DNA of 64,000 nt. Source: Verrucomicrobium sp. BvORR106. Its GTDB lineage: Bacteria > Verrucomicrobiota > Verrucomicrobiia > Verrucomicrobiales > Verrucomicrobiaceae. The notes under the pieces are model-generated. The model made no database searches. It was not told where the DNA came from and saw only the letters and a program-made list of their open reading frames with translations. Positions 26,597 to 35,599 of the stretch are shown piece after piece. A program made the position numbers and the translations under genes. Where the stretch lies: contig NZ_BATR01000016.1 of assembly GCF_000739655.1 (NCBI RefSeq), forward strand, positions 34,282 through 98,281. The letters run 5' to 3'. Each line of letters opens with the position of its first letter. Within the stretch, counting starts at the first letter, position 1.

Positions 26597-29500
26597 TTTT
26601 CTTTAGACAGGTTATCCCACAACAGGCGCGACAGAGCCGCAAGCGAAATTTGCGATTTGTCTTTGGGAATGTGTTTGCGGAGTTCCAACAGAAGGTTCTC
26701 CATTTCGCGGGATTGATCTGATGTCAGACAAAACACGAGGTGTTTCTCCACTCCGCTGCGCGGGGTCACTGCAAGGCGGATCGCTGTCTCAGGGAGAGAG
26801 CCATCCTTCAGGAAACAAGTGGATAACACCCGGTTGAACTGGTCTGCAAAGGCATAAATGCGCTCTCGGAAGACCACTTCATCGCGGTCATTCCACCGGC
26901 TAGGTGGGCGGCGCGTGAGCAAGCTGCCGAGTGATTCCAACCATTCAGGCTCATCCAGCTCGGCATCACCAAGCTTCAAACAGAACGCCCGGAAATCGGG
27001 GTCGCCCAGGCCAACTAGCAGGGTCTCCGCTGTGCCCGCGATGGCTGAACGCCACGCTTCAAGAGGACCCTTCGCTTGGAAAGCGTCCAAGATGAGCTCC
27101 GCCATGCGCTTCTGCAGGCCTTCAAAACTTTGGCGAAGCTCCGCAATGGATAGCCCGATTTTTTTTGCCAAGGACTCGGTGTCGACCTTTTCCTTTGCAT
27201 CCAGATCAATGCCAAATGCTTTGGGAATGTCACGGAAGATCAATTGCGCAGGCTCCCTAGCCGCCTCAATGGCTTTTCGCAGAGCAAGAGTCTCGATAGA
27301 GAGCTGGTCAGTGTTTCGTACATAGTCAGGAAGCCCTGCAACAAAACTGTAGAGAGGGCGCACCACTGATAGAAGACGGGACTTGTCCGATTCTTTCGAT
27401 TCAATGGTCGAGGCTAATTCCGTGATCAGCGTCTTTCGTAAGCCGGTAATCCGGCAGAGCTGGAATTCGAACGTTTCTGGAGCCTTGACCAGGCGCATCA
27501 TGAGATACTCTTCGATCTCCGGCTGAAACACATCGTCTTCATACACGGCAATCTCCGTCTCGTGAACGATGAAAACTACCAGGAGCAGAATCGGGATGAG
27601 ACCGTCGCGCACACCGTAAGGACTGGACCGCAGCAGTTCGTAGAGCTCACTGACCGGCACGCGTTGGTCTGGAACCTTTTCCAAACGAGTCATTACCGCA
27701 TCCAGCGCAGGCCGAAATTGCAGAGGATCCCCAGTCCTGCCGGCTTTTGGGAACACAATGCCCCATATGCCATCGGTTTCACGATGAAGCCTGCCTGCTT
27801 CCAGAACGGACAAGTAGATTGACTTTTCCGGGGGAGCCTTGTCTTCTGGCAGACTCAATTTGGGCTCCGCCGCATCCTCCAGCATCGCCTTGAAAAGCTT
27901 CTGGCGGGCAGATGCTGCCGCGGAGCTAAGGACGTGACGGTTGATCAGTTCATTGCGAACCGAAGGTGCTTTATCGTAGAGTCTATCGCAAAGGTCGGAA
28001 AGGAACGACTGCAGCCTGACCGTGCGCCCGATCGACGGATCGGCTTGGCCGGCATAATACCAAGCGACTCCAGGGGTCTCCGAACTGGCATCAGCCTCAT
28101 TCCGGAAACCGACCAACTGTTGGAGACCAGCATCGAGCAACTGCCTGCTAGCGGCAATTTGCCGGGAGACTTCCTCTGCAGCAAATCGATCATCCTTCAG
28201 TTCGGGAGTGTTTCGCTCCACCCATTCCCAACGCTCCAACTCCAGGGCGCTGCTCGTGAGGGCATCCAGTGGTGCGCTGATGGCGACCAATTGCTCAGCG
28301 CTATGGACCGCTTTCGCGCCCCACAAAATCGAAGCCTGGCGTTCGGTTTCCGATTCGCAAAGCACTACGATGACAATTCCGGAGGCTGGATAGACTGCCC
28401 GGATCCCACTTGCTTCAGCGGTGAACTCGGTAGCCGTGACGAAGCGAACATCAAAGTACCGCAGATTGCCCGTGAGGATGTAGTGCCGACGGGCAACAAT
28501 AGGACAGGCGTCCAGTTTTTCTCTCGCGACCGTCGCAATGGGGGAAGCATGCGTCAACTTCTCCCTCGCCTCTTCAATGCGCTGTTCAAGGTTTACACTC
28601 GCGTGGGGCCAGAGGGAATAACCTGCCTTGCCCCGGTTGAACAAAATGCCACGCTTAACCAAGTCCCTGAGACGAGTCGTAGTTCCCCCTGGTTGACCAA
28701 GTGCTACATTGACGATGGCTTCCGTGGGACATAGCTCCGCCGCAGCGATCACATTCAAGATGCCAACTGTCTTGAGCAATTGCTGAATCTCCAGTGGCTC
28801 GTTCTCGGCACTCCGGATACGTGCATCAATATGATTCCAATGGCTGCGAAAGCTCTGTCCGCTCAACCGTTGACTAAAATTATTTGCCGCAAAGTCGTAA
28901 AAGTCCGCCAAGCGATAGACAACGTTAGGAGAGGCCTCACGCGTGGCAAAATCCTGGAGTGCGTAAGGTTCCGAGGACAGCAGGAAGCTAAAGAGGGAGC
29001 GCTCATTCTGTCCGAACCGGCGAAAGAAACGAGAAAGTACGGGAATGACGGCCGGATGAAGGGGATACAAGGCCGAGGCAGCCTGAATCAACGCCGTCCT
29101 CGCAGCCGTGGGACCATACATTCCCAGATCGAGAACTTCGGTCATCAGTTCCCTCGAACGTTTTTTCCATCCTCTGAGATGCTCACTCTCCGAATCCAGA
29201 GCGAGCGCCGCAGCTATTAAAGTGACCACTTGCCCTAAGGGCTGAGAGAAACTGATCTCTTCAAATCGCTCCGAAACCTTCGCCCACTCCAACTGGGCGG
29301 TACCCGAGAGCTTCTCGGCATAGTCGGTGAAACCCTGATGCAGCAGCCCCACAAGATGAATGGGATTAGGACCGCTCCGAGAAGCGCATTCCGCAATTTG
29401 TTGCAGGAAATAGACGTCTTGCTTTTCCGGATTCAAAGCCGCGTACTCAAGAAACTTGCCCAACTCATCGACAATGAGAATGACGCCGCCAGCCAGTTCC

Positions 29501-30030
29501 TTGGAGACAAGCTCTCTTGAGATCTGCTCCACCAGCGAGACAGCTTGAGAGTCTGCAACATGACCAGACGCGATGGCAGCCGCGATTTTGTCTCTGGCTG
29601 AAAGCTTCTTCCTACCATCGATGGTGCGATTGAGCGACGTCTGAATCCCTCGCAAGATGGCCACGGCAAGGGGCTCTCGCGAACCGGTGACAAGCACAGT
29701 CAGTGGCTCTTTGAAATTGCGGGAGAGATTGAGTTGCTCTCTCAGACTGCGTATTTCCACAGGGAGCTCTTTGCGGCTTCGCCCCACCAGATTAGCGAGG
29801 GCTAGAGCGAAGCTTGATTTCCCTGAACCGAAGTCTCCTGTGATGCGCCACGCTCGTTGCCCTGACTGCTGTCTGAACCCTTCTCCCAGCCGGCGCAAGT
29901 TGCGGGAGGTTTCTTCCGTTACGATATAGCCATCCAGCGATTGGGCGTCATCGAAGTCCCTCTCCAAATTGACGGAGCGGAGAAAGCGCGAATTGATCTT
30001 TAGCAGATCCTGAATGCTCGTAAAGCTCAT
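26593..30030 (-). CDS. sspC: large P-loop ATPase at the SspC position
   Basis: A 1145-residue protein. Walker A is GDFGSGKSS (65-73) and Walker B is VILIVDELGKF (183-193), where the last acidic residue is D188/E189. The first 300 residues form the NTPase core, with a QQIAE helix and a sensor-like region ending near HQGFTDYAEKL. The remainder lacks recognisable motifs and contains several helical stretches (for example LDAVMTRLEKV). In SspABCD systems SspC is the ATPase that acts with the SspB nickase and SspD; the identification rests on gene order and P-loop type rather than on full-length similarity. Thirteen bases separate it from sspB. Confidence 0.68.
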   Translation of the reverse strand: MSFTSIQDLLKINSRFLRSVNLERDFDDAQSLDGYIVTEETSRNLRRLGEGFRQQSGQRAWRITGDFGSGKSSFALALANLVGRSRKELPVEIRSLREQLNLSRNFKEPLTVLVTGSREPLAVAILRGIQTSLNRTIDGRKKLSARDKIAAAIASGHVADSQAVSLVEQISRELVSKELAGGVILIVDELGKFLEYAALNPEKQDVYFLQQIAECASRSGPNPIHLVGLLHQGFTDYAEKLSGTAQLEWAKVSERFEEISFSQPLGQVVTLIAAALALDSESEHLRGWKKRSRELMTEVLDLGMYGPTAARTALIQAASALYPLHPAVIPVLSRFFRRFGQNERSLFSFLLSSEPYALQDFATREASPNVVYRLADFYDFAANNFSQRLSGQSFRSHWNHIDARIRSAENEPLEIQQLLKTVGILNVIAAAELCPTEAIVNVALGQPGGTTTRLRDLVKRGILFNRGKAGYSLWPHASVNLEQRIEEAREKLTHASPIATVAREKLDACPIVARRHYILTGNLRYFDVRFVTATEFTAEASGIRAVYPASGIVIVVLCESETERQASILWGAKAVHSAEQLVAISAPLDALTSSALELERWEWVERNTPELKDDRFAAEEVSRQIAASRQLLDAGLQQLVGFRNEADASSETPGVAWYYAGQADPSIGRTVRLQSFLSDLCDRLYDKAPSVRNELINRHVLSSAAASARQKLFKAMLEDAAEPKLSLPEDKAPPEKSIYLSVLEAGRLHRETDGIWGIVFPKAGRTGDPLQFRPALDAVMTRLEKVPDQRVPVSELYELLRSSPYGVRDGLIPILLLVVFIVHETEIAVYEDDVFQPEIEEYLMMRLVKAPETFEFQLCRITGLRKTLITELASTIESKESDKSRLLSVVRPLYSFVAGLPDYVRNTDQLSIETLALRKAIEAAREPAQLIFRDIPKAFGIDLDAKEKVDTESLAKKIGLSIAELRQSFEGLQKRMAELILDAFQAKGPLEAWRSAIAGTAETLLVGLGDPDFRAFCLKLGDAELDEPEWLESLGSLLTRRPPSRWNDRDEVVFRERIYAFADQFNRVLSTCFLKDGSLPETAIRLAVTPRSGVEKHLVFCLTSDQSREMENLLLELRKHIPKDKSQISLAALSRLLWDNLSKEK

Positions 30031-30043
30031 ATAAAAAATGGAA

Positions 30044-30979
30044 TCAGGAAGGGTCGTAGATATTCTGGATCAAGTCGTCGGGACGAAGGTCATTGGTGCG
30101 CCAAATGCGCTGCATCGAATGAGACTCTTCGAAAGACAGAGCCCCCGCTGTGGTCAGAGAAAGCGTGTCCAGAAGTGCTGACAACGCTGCCTCGGGCAGT
30201 TTGAAGACTTGTCCTGGACTGCCTGCCTCGGTGGAAATTGCTTTAAAACTCAAGGATTCATCACTCTGACGGCTTGGGCTGTTTAGCCAGTAGTCATGGA
30301 CACAATACGCAAATAGCTCCGGTGTGATCTCAGATTTGGAGTCCACATGGAACGAATACAGCGTTTCACGGCTCCCATCTGAACTCTTTCGCTCGCCTGC
30401 GATTCGAATCAGACCCAGCTCGACCAGAGGACAGTCAAGGTTGTCTTCAGCCACCTCTCCCTTGCGCCCTCTCGAATTCACATAGGAGTTGATGAACACG
30501 CGAAGACCGTCGCCCAGCGTACGTCGAGATTTCTGACCCCTATTGTCATTGGGAAGTTCGCGTTCAAGGAAACCAACTGCTTCCGACTCCGCGAATTCGG
30601 CGCGGTGCCAAAAGTTCAGCATCTGATACCAGTGGAACAGAGGCCTTTCTTGCGAAGTCGAAATCTTCCAGTGCAGAAGCCACAGCGTCTGGATTTTCTC
30701 TAGATAAGGGTCGTGCCCATCGTAACCGAGAACTTGCTGCCCAAAGGGTGTCACCAAGTGACCGGCGGGAGACTCCACAATGATTTGAGCAGACTCCGCC
30801 CAAAATTTGGCGGATCGAACCATATTCTTCCCCACCCCCAGCGATACCATGGCTGAATCTTCGTCTTTGAAAAGCCCTTCATCTTTCCCCAGTGCCTGCA
30901 CCACTTTCGGGAGCCAGGCGTACCGACAGGCGAAGGTCTCGTGTCCCGAGTAGCGGAATGATGGATTGGTAGGTAGCAT
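30044..30979 (-). CDS. sspB: DUF4007 protein, SspB-like
   Basis: A 311-residue protein with the DUF4007 hallmark FRYSGHETFACRYAWLPK at the N-terminus, then MVSLGVGKNMVRSAKFWAES, and LVTPFGQQVLGYDGHDPYLE, WLLHW. This family is a regular partner of PAPS-reductase-type phosphorothioation genes; SspB is described as a DNA nickase that opens one strand for single-strand modification (recalled from the literature, not checked). It is the first gene of the operon, so the promoter should lie in 30980-31240. No predicted nickase catalytic residues can be assigned by eye. Confidence 0.78.
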   Translation of the reverse strand: MLPTNPSFRYSGHETFACRYAWLPKVVQALGKDEGLFKDEDSAMVSLGVGKNMVRSAKFWAESAQIIVESPAGHLVTPFGQQVLGYDGHDPYLEKIQTLWLLHWKISTSQERPLFHWYQMLNFWHRAEFAESEAVGFLERELPNDNRGQKSRRTLGDGLRVFINSYVNSRGRKGEVAEDNLDCPLVELGLIRIAGERKSSDGSRETLYSFHVDSKSEITPELFAYCVHDYWLNSPSRQSDESLSFKAISTEAGSPGQVFKLPEAALSALLDTLSLTTAGALSFEESHSMQRIWRTNDLRPDDLIQNIYDPS

Positions 30980-31352
30980 GGTGGAAACTTTCTCTATTGG
31001 CCATCACAATTTGGAAGCAAAATCGACTCCTCATAGTGGCATCAACAGCGAAATTGACCACTTGAAATATGGGAGCCTACACTCGCATAAGCTTGACTCG
31101 GTTCAGTTCAGCCAAACAAAAAGGTGGCCGGACTTTCTCAGCCGGATCCTGCAAGCCTCCGGTTCTCTCGAGGGCACACTGGCTGAACCCAGCAGCATAA
31201 GACGAAGCAATTTATAGTCGCCACTGGCAGGGAATTATGTTCAAATGTACACCAATAGAGATGCAAGCGCTCTCAATCGTCTCTTACATTGTGGCGACTC
31301 AACAGCTAAAGAAAAGGCCCGCTGTTTCAGCAGAACTTTTCCCCTGAACAGC
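30980..31352. other. intergenic region upstream of the sspB-like operon and downstream of the mobile module
   Basis: About 370 bases without a gene. It separates two operons that run in the same direction and should contain the promoter of the modification operon, but no clear -35/-10 pair could be assigned. Confidence 0.4.
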
Positions 31353-32123
31353 CTAGTTGAGCCCAAGCCCAACCTGGCTGTCCATCAACCCGTGCAACGC
31401 CTCCGTCCGCTTGGGCAGCTCTGCCAGGCTCCCTTCTTTGAGCGACTCGGTGAACGCATTGAACAGGCTCCAGGCATTTCGCGGCTGGAACGCTTCGTGT
31501 CGCGGTTCCCGCCACTCACCCAGGACAGACGGGATGAGCCGGTTGCTGCACACGCCGACATCCGTGGCGCGGATGATGAGATCGTGAGCCGTGACATCGT
31601 CGAGACTGGCTTCCTTGTAGGCCGCAATCCGTCGGTCCTGGTGCGTCCACTTGGACATCAACTGACCGATGGACCTCCCAGTGAGCAGAGGCAGATCCCG
31701 CACAATGTAGCGGGTGTGTTTGCGGGCGAACTTCACCTCGCCTGAAAACGACAAATTATCGCAAACAAAAACGCTGGCTCCAGCGACAATGCCGGCGGGG
31801 AACGTTTTGTCGTGGCTGTTGCGCAGGCCCAGGACCCAGCAGTAGTCTTCGTTGGTCCGGCCGCCGTTGATCTCCATGAGACCAAAGTAGCGCTGACCTT
31901 CGTGACTAAGGCTGTGAGCCTGGGTGCCGATGCGCAAGCCTGCCGCACCCAGGGCCCGCTGCACAGTCTGGATGAGCTGGGCATGCGGGATGGGCGTCCA
32001 GGTGGAAGTAGTACGGGGAGTGGTGACGCCGGCGACGTCTTCCATGTCGACGGTATGGGCTCCACAATGGAGCATGAGGTTGGGCATGCGACGCACGCGC
32101 GGTGGTTCAATGAGTTGGTTCAT
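31353..32123 (-). CDS. DUF932 domain protein
   Basis: A protein of about 256 residues belonging to the DUF932 family common on plasmids and phages: TWTPIPHAQLIQTVQRAL, GTQAHSLSHEGQRYFGLMEI, DYCWVLGLRNSHDKTFPAGI, GASVFVCDNLSFSGEVKFAR and WSLFNAFTESLKEG are all typical. The function is unknown. The start is the ATG at 32123, where the conserved part begins; the frame is open to 32207. It is the last gene of the minus-strand module 32.1-41.0 kb. Confidence 0.85.
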   Translation of the reverse strand: MNQLIEPPRVRRMPNLMLHCGAHTVDMEDVAGVTTPRTTSTWTPIPHAQLIQTVQRALGAAGLRIGTQAHSLSHEGQRYFGLMEINGGRTNEDYCWVLGLRNSHDKTFPAGIVAGASVFVCDNLSFSGEVKFARKHTRYIVRDLPLLTGRSIGQLMSKWTHQDRRIAAYKEASLDDVTAHDLIIRATDVGVCSNRLIPSVLGEWREPRHEAFQPRNAWSLFNAFTESLKEGSLAELPKRTEALHGLMDSQVGLGLN

Positions 32124-32273
32124 CGTGATACTTGGTTTGAAGGTTGGGATTTCTGATGGGGGTGCTGATAGGTGGTTTGCTACGTGGTGAGAGCTGTCCG
32201 AAAACAAAGCGGCCAGGCCCCCCGAGAAGGTGAGCCTGGCACGTTGATGGTTTCGAACTGGTGGGAATGACGA

Positions 32274-33752
32274 CTAGAACCTGATCCCCTGGAGAGACCG
32301 CAAGGTGTGCCGCACCGTCTGCAGGCCTCGCTGGGAGGAGCGCTGATCCCGCTGGATGAGTCGGAGCTTGCCGGTGAGGTCCTTGATCTGGGACAGACTC
32401 TTGGTGCAGGAACCCCTCAGCTGATCCAGTGACTCCAGAACTTCCTCCAGCCGGGGTGAGCCCGGTTCGGCAGGTGGCTGAGATCGGGGATCTGCCAGAG
32501 GGGTTGAATTGAGGGAGGGGTTCATGTCGGGGGCTGAATGCGGATGGGTGGCTTTGATCGGGGGCAAATGACGTGGCGCTGGGGCATTGACGGGGACAGG
32601 GACCGGCCCGGGTTCGGGGTCGGACGTGGTCCTGACCCGGACGGGCATGACGATGAGGCGACGCCCGCCCTCGCGGAACCGCAGGGGGCTGAGTTCATCA
32701 ATAAGGTCGAGCTCAAGCAGCCCGAACTTGAGGGCCTTGAGCAGCAGGAGCCGGTTGCAGAAGACCGTGACTTCCACCCCCTCCCCCGATGCACCTGGCA
32801 CGGCCACCTCATCCCAGGCTTTGCCGGCGCTGCTAGGATGGTGAAGGAACTGGACCTTGCCGCCACGCCATTCGATGCCAACGGTGCGGAATTCATCCTC
32901 CTGCTCTTCCATCTGCTCCAGCATTTGGAGGACGCCATCAAGCTTCAGGGGATCAAATCGGATGGCCGTCATGAACCGTTTGTCGCCGGGAATCACCTGC
33001 CGCCAGGAGGGGTACGGATGATCGATGACCCGGGTGATGAACCGCCAGCGGCGGGAACTGATCTGCACATGGTCCAGACCGTTGTGAACGCCCCTGGTGA
33101 GCCACCACTCGCCATCTGATTGAAAGTCACGCCACGCCAGAAACTTGTGCCGGGGCAAAACCAGAGACTGGGGCAACGCCAGCTGGAGTGAGTTGCCGCT
33201 GTACAGGTGCTTCCCGTCCGTTCCCACCACATAGTGGGCATCAGGCACGCTGACATCGATGCAGACGCCCTCCAGCACTGGCCGGGTGTGGTCCTTGCTG
33301 GTGCAATCCATCGCCTCCTTCAGCGCGGTGCGGAACGGTCCAGGTAAAGGAACAGGTTCGCCGGTGATTCTGGGCAGGTCGGGATACTCGGCCACGGGAA
33401 GAGACCGGAGCTTGTTCATACCGATCTTGCCCACGAGGGCAAAGCTTGCGCTCACGCACTTGGACGAGGTTTGCTCAATGCCGATGCTCTCTTGCCGGGC
33501 ACAGGCTTTGGCAACGCGCACCAGATCGTCAAAGTGAACGAGCAGTGTACAAGGGTCGCCCTCAGCAGGTTGTTCCAGCCGGACGGTCGCGTAGCGCTCC
33601 AGATCGGTGGCCGTCAGGCACACCCATCCGTCGACAGTGCGTTCGATGCGCAGGCACTGAAGGACTGGCAAAGTGGCCTGCCGGTGAATGATCTTGCCCA
33701 GCCCGGTGAGGGCTGGCTTGAGTTCTGCCATAGGCAGAGAGATGGGGGTCAT
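32274..33752 (-). CDS. DNA polymerase III beta-like sliding clamp with a C-terminal extension
   Basis: A 492-residue protein. The first about 370 residues follow the DnaN clamp: an N-terminal LGKIIHRQATLPVLQCLRI (the ...LPIL... signature), LTATDLERYATVRL, LPRITGEPVPLPG, and VGTDGKHLYSG, corresponding to the TDGHRL motif. The C-terminal 120 residues are extra: a Pro-rich linker (VPVPVNAPAPRHLPP) followed by a helical, Arg/Gln-rich coiled-coil-like end. A chromosomal dnaN would be expected near oriC, so this is a mobile-element clamp. It may recruit a host or element polymerase to the element's origin (inference). Confidence 0.75.
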   Translation of the reverse strand: MTPISLPMAELKPALTGLGKIIHRQATLPVLQCLRIERTVDGWVCLTATDLERYATVRLEQPAEGDPCTLLVHFDDLVRVAKACARQESIGIEQTSSKCVSASFALVGKIGMNKLRSLPVAEYPDLPRITGEPVPLPGPFRTALKEAMDCTSKDHTRPVLEGVCIDVSVPDAHYVVGTDGKHLYSGNSLQLALPQSLVLPRHKFLAWRDFQSDGEWWLTRGVHNGLDHVQISSRRWRFITRVIDHPYPSWRQVIPGDKRFMTAIRFDPLKLDGVLQMLEQMEEQEDEFRTVGIEWRGGKVQFLHHPSSAGKAWDEVAVPGASGEGVEVTVFCNRLLLLKALKFGLLELDLIDELSPLRFREGGRRLIVMPVRVRTTSDPEPGPVPVPVNAPAPRHLPPIKATHPHSAPDMNPSLNSTPLADPRSQPPAEPGSPRLEEVLESLDQLRGSCTKSLSQIKDLTGKLRLIQRDQRSSQRGLQTVRHTLRSLQGIRF

Positions 33753-33800
33753 GATGAAGTCCTTTCAAAATGGGTTGGGGCTGAATGAGCCCTCCCAAAA

Positions 33801-33845
33801 CGCCACGAGCCCCTGCCTCCGGAGGGAAGCGAGGGGCTCGTGGCG
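33801..33845 (-). terminator. probable terminator after the ATP-dependent ligase gene
   Basis: A perfect 14-base inverted repeat (arms 33801-33814 and 33832-33845, loop 17 bases) is followed on the minus strand by TTTT. It lies just downstream of the ligase gene end at 33877. Confidence 0.7.
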
Positions 33846-33876
33846 CGGGATGAGGGCGGGTTGGGTTTACGGGTGG

Positions 33877-34950
33877 TCAGGCGGCCTGACCGAGGGGTTC
33901 ACTTTTGTATTTGAGCTGTCTGGTGATGCACTCCGCTGAGAGCACATCCTCGCGGACACCCAGGAAGACCGGCTGGTAGATGGCTCCACTCTCGCGAAAC
34001 GCATAGAGGTAGCGGCACTCCACCACCTGACCGGAGACGGGCAGATCGTGGTTGGGAGGGATGGTGACATTGCCTGCTGGACGGATCCGGTCGCCCTCAA
34101 AGAGCAACAGGCCCACACTGCGCTGTTCATTGATGCGGCCCACGATGAAGGAGGCCGTTTCATAGAACTTGTGCTTGAGCTGCGGTCCGCCCGAGAAAGG
34201 ACGGCCCGGTGAGTGCGGCGCATCACAGGACTTGAACACCACCCCTTCCCTCCCCTGCTGCCTGAGCTCCTCAAGCATCCGGTGTTTTTCATGCGGCCGG
34301 AACGCGGTCTGCACGAAGTGAAGGTTGGCGGTTTTCAACGGAGCAAGCACCTGGATGAGTTTGAGGTAACGCTGCCCATAAGGCAGCCCCCTCAAGTCCT
34401 CGCCATCGAGCTCCAGCAGGTCGAAGGTGCACAGGCAGTTGCCCACGGCTTCGCCATCGACGACGAAATCATGAACACTGCGCCGGGCCGCTTCTACCAT
34501 CGGCATCGGGACGGATGTTTCCAGGCCGAGGCGGTTGATGCCGGTGACCAGATCGGACCGCCGCCGAAGCAGGAGCCGCCGGCCGTCGTGCTTCTCCTGC
34601 ATCCAGAATGCCGGATGATCCAGCAGATGGGACAGGGCGTCGGCATCGACCGGATTGAGCAACTGGGGCAGGATGCCGGTGAACGTCCTGCCGGGCCGTG
34701 AAGGCTGGTAGTCCGTCCCGGGTTCACCGTGCTGATAGCCCTTGGCCAGCTTTTCACGGATGAGTCCGTCATAGCAGGCCTTGGCTTGATCGTAGGGCAC
34801 GGGTTGGGGCGTCTTGCGCCCCGTGTTGAGCGTGGCATTGCGACGGCCGTAGGCGAAGAGGACGACGTGGCCGTCACCTTCGGGTTTGAGGCTGACACTG
34901 TACACTTTGTCTGAAGGGCCTAGCCGGCAGTAGAGGGTAGTGGTTTCCAT
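33877..34950 (-). CDS. WGR-domain ATP-dependent DNA ligase
   Basis: A 357-residue protein. Residues 1-75 form a WGR-like domain (YCRLGPSDKVYSVSLKPEG, then VLFAYGRRNATLNTG, and AKACYDGLIREKLAKGY). The ligase part starts near residue 88: motif I is QEKHDGRR with the adenylated K120; motif III region FVVDGEAV (162-169); FDLLELDGEDLRGLPYGQRY; motif IV EGVVFKS; and LKHKFYE as motif V. Nick sealing with ATP is the likely activity. WGR ligases of this type are found on plasmids and in Mycobacteria- and verrucomicrobia-like genomes; the neighbouring clamp suggests a replication or repair role for the mobile module. Confidence 0.83.
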   Translation of the reverse strand: METTTLYCRLGPSDKVYSVSLKPEGDGHVVLFAYGRRNATLNTGRKTPQPVPYDQAKACYDGLIREKLAKGYQHGEPGTDYQPSRPGRTFTGILPQLLNPVDADALSHLLDHPAFWMQEKHDGRRLLLRRRSDLVTGINRLGLETSVPMPMVEAARRSVHDFVVDGEAVGNCLCTFDLLELDGEDLRGLPYGQRYLKLIQVLAPLKTANLHFVQTAFRPHEKHRMLEELRQQGREGVVFKSCDAPHSPGRPFSGGPQLKHKFYETASFIVGRINEQRSVGLLLFEGDRIRPAGNVTIPPNHDLPVSGQVVECRYLYAFRESGAIYQPVFLGVREDVLSAECITRQLKYKSEPLGQAA

Positions 34951-34992
34951 GAACGGTTCTGAGGTTTGAGTTTGAGGTGGGTTGAAAGCACA

Positions 34993-35025
34993 AGAGCCGT
35001 CCACCGGGATGCGGCGGACGGCTCT
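34993..35025 (-). terminator. hairpin, possible terminator after the 175-residue membrane protein gene
   Basis: Ten-base inverted repeat (arms 34993-35002 and 35016-35025). The minus strand continues with TTGTGCTTTC, a weak U tract. It lies between the ligase gene and the membrane protein gene. Confidence 0.45.
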
Positions 35026-35071
35026 GATGCGCGTCGTGGTTTGCGAGGTGAGTCCGAGCAAGCGACGAGGC

Positions 35072-35599
35072 TCACTCGTAGTACTGATGGGGATGACGGT
35101 GCCGGGGGCGACCTTGGAAGGACCGGGCCAGATGGACCAGACCCCAGACGAGTCCCACCACCAGCAAGGCTGACAGCGGGAAGAGCACCATCTTGGAAGT
35201 GGTGGTGGTTAGGAGTTCCGTCCACACGCTGAACTGTTGCAACGCGTAGGTGACCAGCGGGACGACCAGGACCGAAGGCACCAGCAGCGCCAGGGCGATG
35301 CGGACATTCAACCTGATCCACTGCCGCATGAACCCGCCCGGTGACAGCCAGTATTCCGCCAAACGGAAGTTGTAGCGAAAGACCTCGGCGGAACGCTCCA
35401 CGCCGGAGAACTGCGAGAGCTCAGGATCCACCCGGGGTGAAGGCAACGGTTGTGGAGACCACGTGGTGGTGATTAACCCACGCGTGCGATGCACCCAGGT
35501 GAGCTTCTCGGATGGATCTGGAACCCTGGCAGGCAATTGATCGGAAGCCTGCCAGGGATCGTCGTCCTCGTCACAGTTGGGATTGAAGGCAGGCGTCAT
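35072..35599 (-). CDS. hypothetical protein with two membrane spans
   Basis: About 175 residues starting at the ATG at 35599; the frame is open to 35752, but that would overlap the lipoprotein gene fully. The first half is polar (CDEDDDPWQASDQ), followed by two hydrophobic segments, IALALLVPSVLVVPLVTYAL and MVLFPLSALLVVGLVWGLV. The C-terminus is basic (RPRHRHPHQ). Unrecognised family. The start overlaps the upstream lipoprotein stop by 29 bases, so the two genes are coupled. Confidence 0.5.
   Translation of the reverse strand: MTPAFNPNCDEDDDPWQASDQLPARVPDPSEKLTWVHRTRGLITTTWSPQPLPSPRVDPELSQFSGVERSAEVFRYNFRLAEYWLSPGGFMRQWIRLNVRIALALLVPSVLVVPLVTYALQQFSVWTELLTTTTSKMVLFPLSALLVVGLVWGLVHLARSFQGRPRHRHPHQYYE

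Noticed and set aside
27934..28734. 266-codon plus-strand frame inside the large ATPase gene
   Set aside because: Antisense shadow of an operon gene with Walker motifs.
26593..30030. BREX-type BrxC/PglY ATPase
   Set aside because: No PglX methylase, PglZ phosphatase or BrxL/Lon gene is nearby; gene order fits Ssp better.
20046..30979. Classical DndABCDE phosphorothioation cluster
   Set aside because: No SMC-like DndD and no small DndE are visible; DUF4007 protein and a different large ATPase occupy their places.
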